From: Verrucomicrobiales bacterium
GTDB taxonomy: Bacteria > Verrucomicrobiota > Verrucomicrobiia > Verrucomicrobiales > DEV007
Assembly (NCBI GenBank): GCA_029213065.1
Contig: JARGPH010000007.1
Location: forward strand, 95,979-159,978
Direction of reading: 5' to 3'
Length of the DNA: 64,000 nucleotides
Shown here: in pieces, positions 61,051 through 64,000 of the stretch
How the letters are laid out: each line of letters begins with the position of its first letter
How positions within the stretch are numbered: position 1 is the first letter of the stretch
Notes under the pieces: generated by a model
Told to the model about the DNA's origin: nothing
What the model saw: the letters and a program-made list of their open reading frames with translations, nothing else
Database searches by the model: none
Made by a program: the position numbers and the translations under genes

Positions 61051-63225
61051 TCATCTACGTCTCCTGGTTAGCCATTTAAACGGCTGGAATTTGGGTTTTG
61101 GTTTAGAATTCATGCTGCCGACTCTGCCACGGCTGTCGGAAGATCGTTTGATCGACGGTTGAGCAACACTGCCGCTCAACGGTCGATAAGTTCTTGTTTG
61201 CAAAGAGTCCGGCACAAAGGCGGCCACATCCACTGCTGATTCAGACTCCTCTTCGTCCTGCCCGAAGGCTGCGAGGTCGGTGTCGTTAAAGGCGACGCTC
61301 ATGACCCTGTCATTGCGGCCAATCGCTTCGGGGATGGAGACTATTTCCATTTCCCGTCCCTGGTCGAGAGTAAAGGCGTTGTCGATGATGTTTTTCGCGA
61401 TCGGCGAAGCGGCTCCGCCGCCGGAGTTGCCGTTTTCCACGAAGACGCATACGGCGATGGTGGGATTATCGTAAGGGGCAAAGGAGATGAACCAGGCATT
61501 GGTCGGCTGCTTTGGATTGGCGGTCTGTGCTGTGCCGGTTTTTCCGGAAAGCACTGTCATTTCGGACCGGGCGCGACCGGCGGTTCCCCCGGCTTCGTTG
61601 ACGACACGCCACATGCCGCGTTTCACGGTTTCGACCTGCTCGGCGGTGAGGCCCTCTTTGGTGAGGTCATGCTTCAGCAGCGGTGGTTCCTCCCAAACCA
61701 CTTTCCCATTTTTCTCGGCGACTTTTTTGATAATCCTCGGCTGGTAGACTTTTCCCCCGCTGGCAAGCGACGCCGTCACTGATGCCATTTGAAGAGGCGT
61801 CGCTTCGGTCGCACCCTGACCGATTGAGGTCAGGGCGGTGAAGGCATCGCTCCAGAGAAGGCCCTGCATGCGAAGCCATTCGGGGTTGGGAATGTTCCCC
61901 GCGTTCTCTCCTGTGATTCGAATCCCGGTTTTCCTGCCCATCCCGAGAAGGGTTGTCATCGTCTGGATGTTTCGAATCCCGGTATGGTTGGCGTAGCGGT
62001 AAAAGAATCCGTTACAGCTCACCTTGATCGCCGTGCTGACGTCGACACTTCCGTGTCCGGAGTGCCAGCATTTCATGAACTTGTTGCCATACTGGGCGCC
62101 GCCGCCGCAGGGGAATCGATGCTTCCACGAATCGGAGAGACACCCGGCGAGGGCGATCGGAATTTTGCAGGTCGAACCGGGGGCATAGGGATTGATCGCG
62201 CGACTGAACATCGGGCTGGTGGGGTCATCATTGTAACGGCGCCAGTCCGTCACGCTGACTTCCGGGATGAAGACGTTGGGATTGAACGAGGGGACTGAAG
62301 CGATTCCCAGAATGTCCCCGTTTCGCGGATCAATCGCGACGGCGGCCCCGCGCCCCACCTTGCGCAGGCTTTGCTCCATCACCATTTGGACGCGTCCGTC
62401 GATGGTCAGGTAGACATCGGAGCCGGGCTGGGCGTCCGTGCGGCTCACTTCACCGACAAATTTACCTTTTTCGTCCTTCTCGATGATCAGTTTGCCGGCC
62501 TTTCCCTGGAGGTAGTGATCCATCGTTTTTTCGACCCCCATGACACCGTAGTCATCACCCACGTAGTAGTTGAACTCGCCCTTTTTCTCATCGGAAACCT
62601 GGTCGATATCGGCGAGGTTCATGTAGCCGAGAATGTGGCAGGCAAGTGAGTCGTAGAGGTAGCGACGCTGTCCGGTCCTCGCGACGCTGACTCCGGGAAT
62701 GCCGAGATTGTTTTCCGCGAAGCGGGCGAATTCCTTGAAGCTCAGATCACGGCGGAAGGTGAAGGGGACAATCCCGCGCGTGGAGCGATAGTGAACGCGC
62801 ATCGCGCTGGTGCTGTAATCCGCGAGAAGGCCAAGCTCCTGCAAGCCGGGGAAAACCATTTCCTCAACGATCTTGATGATATCGGTCTCAGTCTTCGTTT
62901 CCTGAAGGCCGTAGCGGTCAATGCGGTTCCAGGGCGTTTTCGGAAGTGATCCATGCGCCTTGAGGTAGGCCGCTGTGATTTCGCGCAGATCGAGACGCAG
63001 TTCGTAGTTCGGGGTGCTGTCGACGAGAGTGCGGCCGTCGCGGTCTCTGATTTCCCCCCGAATCCCCGGGATGCGAACGGACTCGAATTTGCTGCCGGGA
63101 ACACGCGCTGCGTAGTAGTCGTGTTTGACCACCTGAATGTCATAGAGGCGATAAATGAGCACACCGAAGCCCGCCAACACGAGGAGGGCGACAAGGTACA
63201 ATCGGAATCTATAGTGCGTCACCAT
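61051..63225 (-). CDS. mrdA: Penicillin-binding protein 2 (elongasome transpeptidase)
   Basis: A 724-aa class B PBP with one N-terminal membrane span (residues 8-27), dimerisation domain (45-265) and transpeptidase domain. The active site motifs are S351-T-C-K354, S403-C-N405 and K562-T-G. It cross-links peptidoglycan during cell elongation with MreB, MreC, MreD and RodA. The C-terminus has an extra 80-residue low-complexity tail ending in RRRR. It overlaps mreD by 17 bases, so translation is coupled. Confidence 0.95.
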   Translation of the reverse strand: MVTHYRFRLYLVALLVLAGFGVLIYRLYDIQVVKHDYYAARVPGSKFESVRIPGIRGEIRDRDGRTLVDSTPNYELRLDLREITAAYLKAHGSLPKTPWNRIDRYGLQETKTETDIIKIVEEMVFPGLQELGLLADYSTSAMRVHYRSTRGIVPFTFRRDLSFKEFARFAENNLGIPGVSVARTGQRRYLYDSLACHILGYMNLADIDQVSDEKKGEFNYYVGDDYGVMGVEKTMDHYLQGKAGKLIIEKDEKGKFVGEVSRTDAQPGSDVYLTIDGRVQMVMEQSLRKVGRGAAVAIDPRNGDILGIASVPSFNPNVFIPEVSVTDWRRYNDDPTSPMFSRAINPYAPGSTCKIPIALAGCLSDSWKHRFPCGGGAQYGNKFMKCWHSGHGSVDVSTAIKVSCNGFFYRYANHTGIRNIQTMTTLLGMGRKTGIRITGENAGNIPNPEWLRMQGLLWSDAFTALTSIGQGATEATPLQMASVTASLASGGKVYQPRIIKKVAEKNGKVVWEEPPLLKHDLTKEGLTAEQVETVKRGMWRVVNEAGGTAGRARSEMTVLSGKTGTAQTANPKQPTNAWFISFAPYDNPTIAVCVFVENGNSGGGAASPIAKNIIDNAFTLDQGREMEIVSIPEAIGRNDRVMSVAFNDTDLAAFGQDEEESESAVDVAAFVPDSLQTRTYRPLSGSVAQPSIKRSSDSRGRVGSMNSKPKPKFQPFKWLTRRRR

Positions 63226-63802
63226 CGTAAGTGTAGCGCCGCTTAAGGCCTTTCATTCGAATGCGGTAGCGAAAGCGATCCGCAAGTCGACTCAACAATA
63301 GCAGCAAAAAGGGGGAAATGAGAGAAGAAAACAGGGCGGTCATCAGCAATTTCCACCAAAGTTCTGCCGGTATTTCCAATCCTCCGCGGTGAAAGCTGAT
63401 CACGAGGTATTCGAGGAGCAATCCCAGGGTGGTGCAGAGGCCGATCATGAAGACGGGGAGCTCCCAGCGGCCCCGCCGGAAAAGAGGGCGAACCCCCTGA
63501 ATGATTGATCCCATGAGGCCGAAAATCAGAATCGTGAATCCGAATGGAAGCTCCGCCTGGGTAAAGATTCCCTGCATCGCTTCCGGTGGGTAGACGGGAA
63601 GGTGGTAGCGTGCGTCCCAGATGAATCCAGTGACCATGGCAAGCCCCAGCATTGCGGGAAAGGGGACCGCTACGGCGATGGTGTAGAAAACGGCGTGGAC
63701 AATGAGGAGTCGTGAGCCGTAGGCCCAGTCAAACACCGGCACAAACTCCTGCAAAATGAAGGAGATTATGATCAATGAAATGACGACCGCGAAAAATTTC
63801 AT
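63209..63802 (-). CDS. mreD: Rod shape-determining protein MreD
   Basis: A 197-aa membrane protein with about five hydrophobic segments (KFFAVVISLIIISFILQEF, IVHAVFYTIAVAVPFPAMLGL, LPFGFTILIFGLMGSIIQG, LPVFMIGLCTTLGLLLEYLV, LLMTALFSSLISPFLLLLL). Size, topology and position between mreC and mrdA mark it as MreD; sequence similarity in this family is always weak. It starts in a four-base overlap with the mreC stop and overlaps mrdA by 17 bases. Confidence 0.85.
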   Translation of the reverse strand: MKFFAVVISLIIISFILQEFVPVFDWAYGSRLLIVHAVFYTIAVAVPFPAMLGLAMVTGFIWDARYHLPVYPPEAMQGIFTQAELPFGFTILIFGLMGSIIQGVRPLFRRGRWELPVFMIGLCTTLGLLLEYLVISFHRGGLEIPAELWWKLLMTALFSSLISPFLLLLLSRLADRFRYRIRMKGLKRRYTYDGDAL

Positions 63803-64000
63803 GGTTTCGCTTTCGCAGGAGCGTCGATCGCCTCCGCCTCCGTCGCTGCTTCGGGTTCCTCTGTTTCCGCGTCGGTTGTTTCCGGCTCAGCCTCTCCGGT
63901 CAGGTCAGGGAGAATGATAAAGACGTCGACGAGTGAATCAAAATCGACCCCGGGCCTCACTTTGGCTTCCGAATCGATCACGCCGGACTCAATGCTGATG
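63799..64000 (-). CDS. mreC: Rod shape-determining protein MreC, C-terminal end only
   Basis: Only the last 66 residues are inside the window; the gene continues past the right edge. ISIESGVIDSEAKVRPGVDFDSLVDVFII matches the end of the MreC beta domain (V-x-P-x-x-D-F-x-x-L-x-x-V). It is followed by an acidic Glu/Ala/Thr-rich tail (EPETTDAETEEPEAATEAEA). Position before mreD and mrdA supports the call. Confidence 0.8.
   Translation of the reverse strand, partial: ISIESGVIDSEAKVRPGVDFDSLVDVFIILPDLTGEAEPETTDAETEEPEAATEAEAIDAPAKAKP

Overview
The window reads as about 64 kb of a chromosome from the phylum Verrucomicrobiota, probably close to Verrucomicrobiales. The evidence is the gene mix: a DUF1587/1592/1588-type cytochrome protein paired with a DUF1552 Tat protein, a PQQ-type sugar dehydrogenase fused to PKD, cytochrome c and CBM6-like modules, short lineage-type secreted proteins, and a Chlamydia-like (class Ic-type) ribonucleotide reductase. 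Coding density is high. Shine-Dalgarno sequences are mostly weak or absent, and TTG/GTG starts occur. I see no rRNA, tRNA, CRISPR array, IS element or prophage.

Layout. 1-6.5 kb: secreted beta-propeller and FG-GAP-like oxidative proteins plus an NYN-domain RNase-like gene, all on the minus strand. 6.6-14.1 kb: two small unknown proteins, an MsbA-like exporter, a divergent NusG paralogue, two glycosyltransferases and a dynamin-like GTPase, together resembling a surface-glycan/envelope region. 14.2-18.6 kb: flavin reductase, small Cys-rich secreted protein, carB. 18.6-20 kb: a hexamer-repeat inverted repeat, a degenerate HNH-like protein and a secreted protein with an in-frame hexanucleotide tract. 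20-29.3 kb: DUF1552/DUF1592 pair, GT39, PrsW-like protease, polysaccharide deacetylase, MTA phosphorylase, and a YafK-family protein that lacks its catalytic Cys. 29.6-35 kb: a pseudopilus/type II secretion cluster with two GspE-type ATPases, GspF and GspG. 35-41.7 kb: unknown 548-aa protein, Dabb protein, pgi, hisF, DUF4912-like protein, Xer recombinase.

41.7-46.2 kb is the most coherent system. A small cytochrome c, a RegB/RegA-type redox two-component pair, two SCO-type copper/thiol lipoproteins (one fused to a CusF-like domain) and a secreted HMA copper protein are linked by two copies of the palindrome GCGGCAATTTGCCGC. This matches the known RegA half-site layout GCGNC-N5-GNCGC. It looks like a self-contained redox-responsive regulon for cytochrome oxidase or copper handling.

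46.2-50.5 kb: MsrB, two unknown proteins, a hybrid histidine kinase and a Coa1-like membrane protein. 50.6-55.4 kb: nrdB-nrdA, with tandem NrdR-like boxes upstream; the R2 subunit has Leu where the radical Tyr normally sits. 55.5-59.3 kb: superoxide dismutase, an SH3/BamE-like secreted protein and a GH26-like protein with an altered acid/base site. 59.3-64 kb: the elongasome cluster mreC-mreD-mrdA followed by RNase E/G. Clear intrinsic terminators follow nrdA, sod and the RNase gene.
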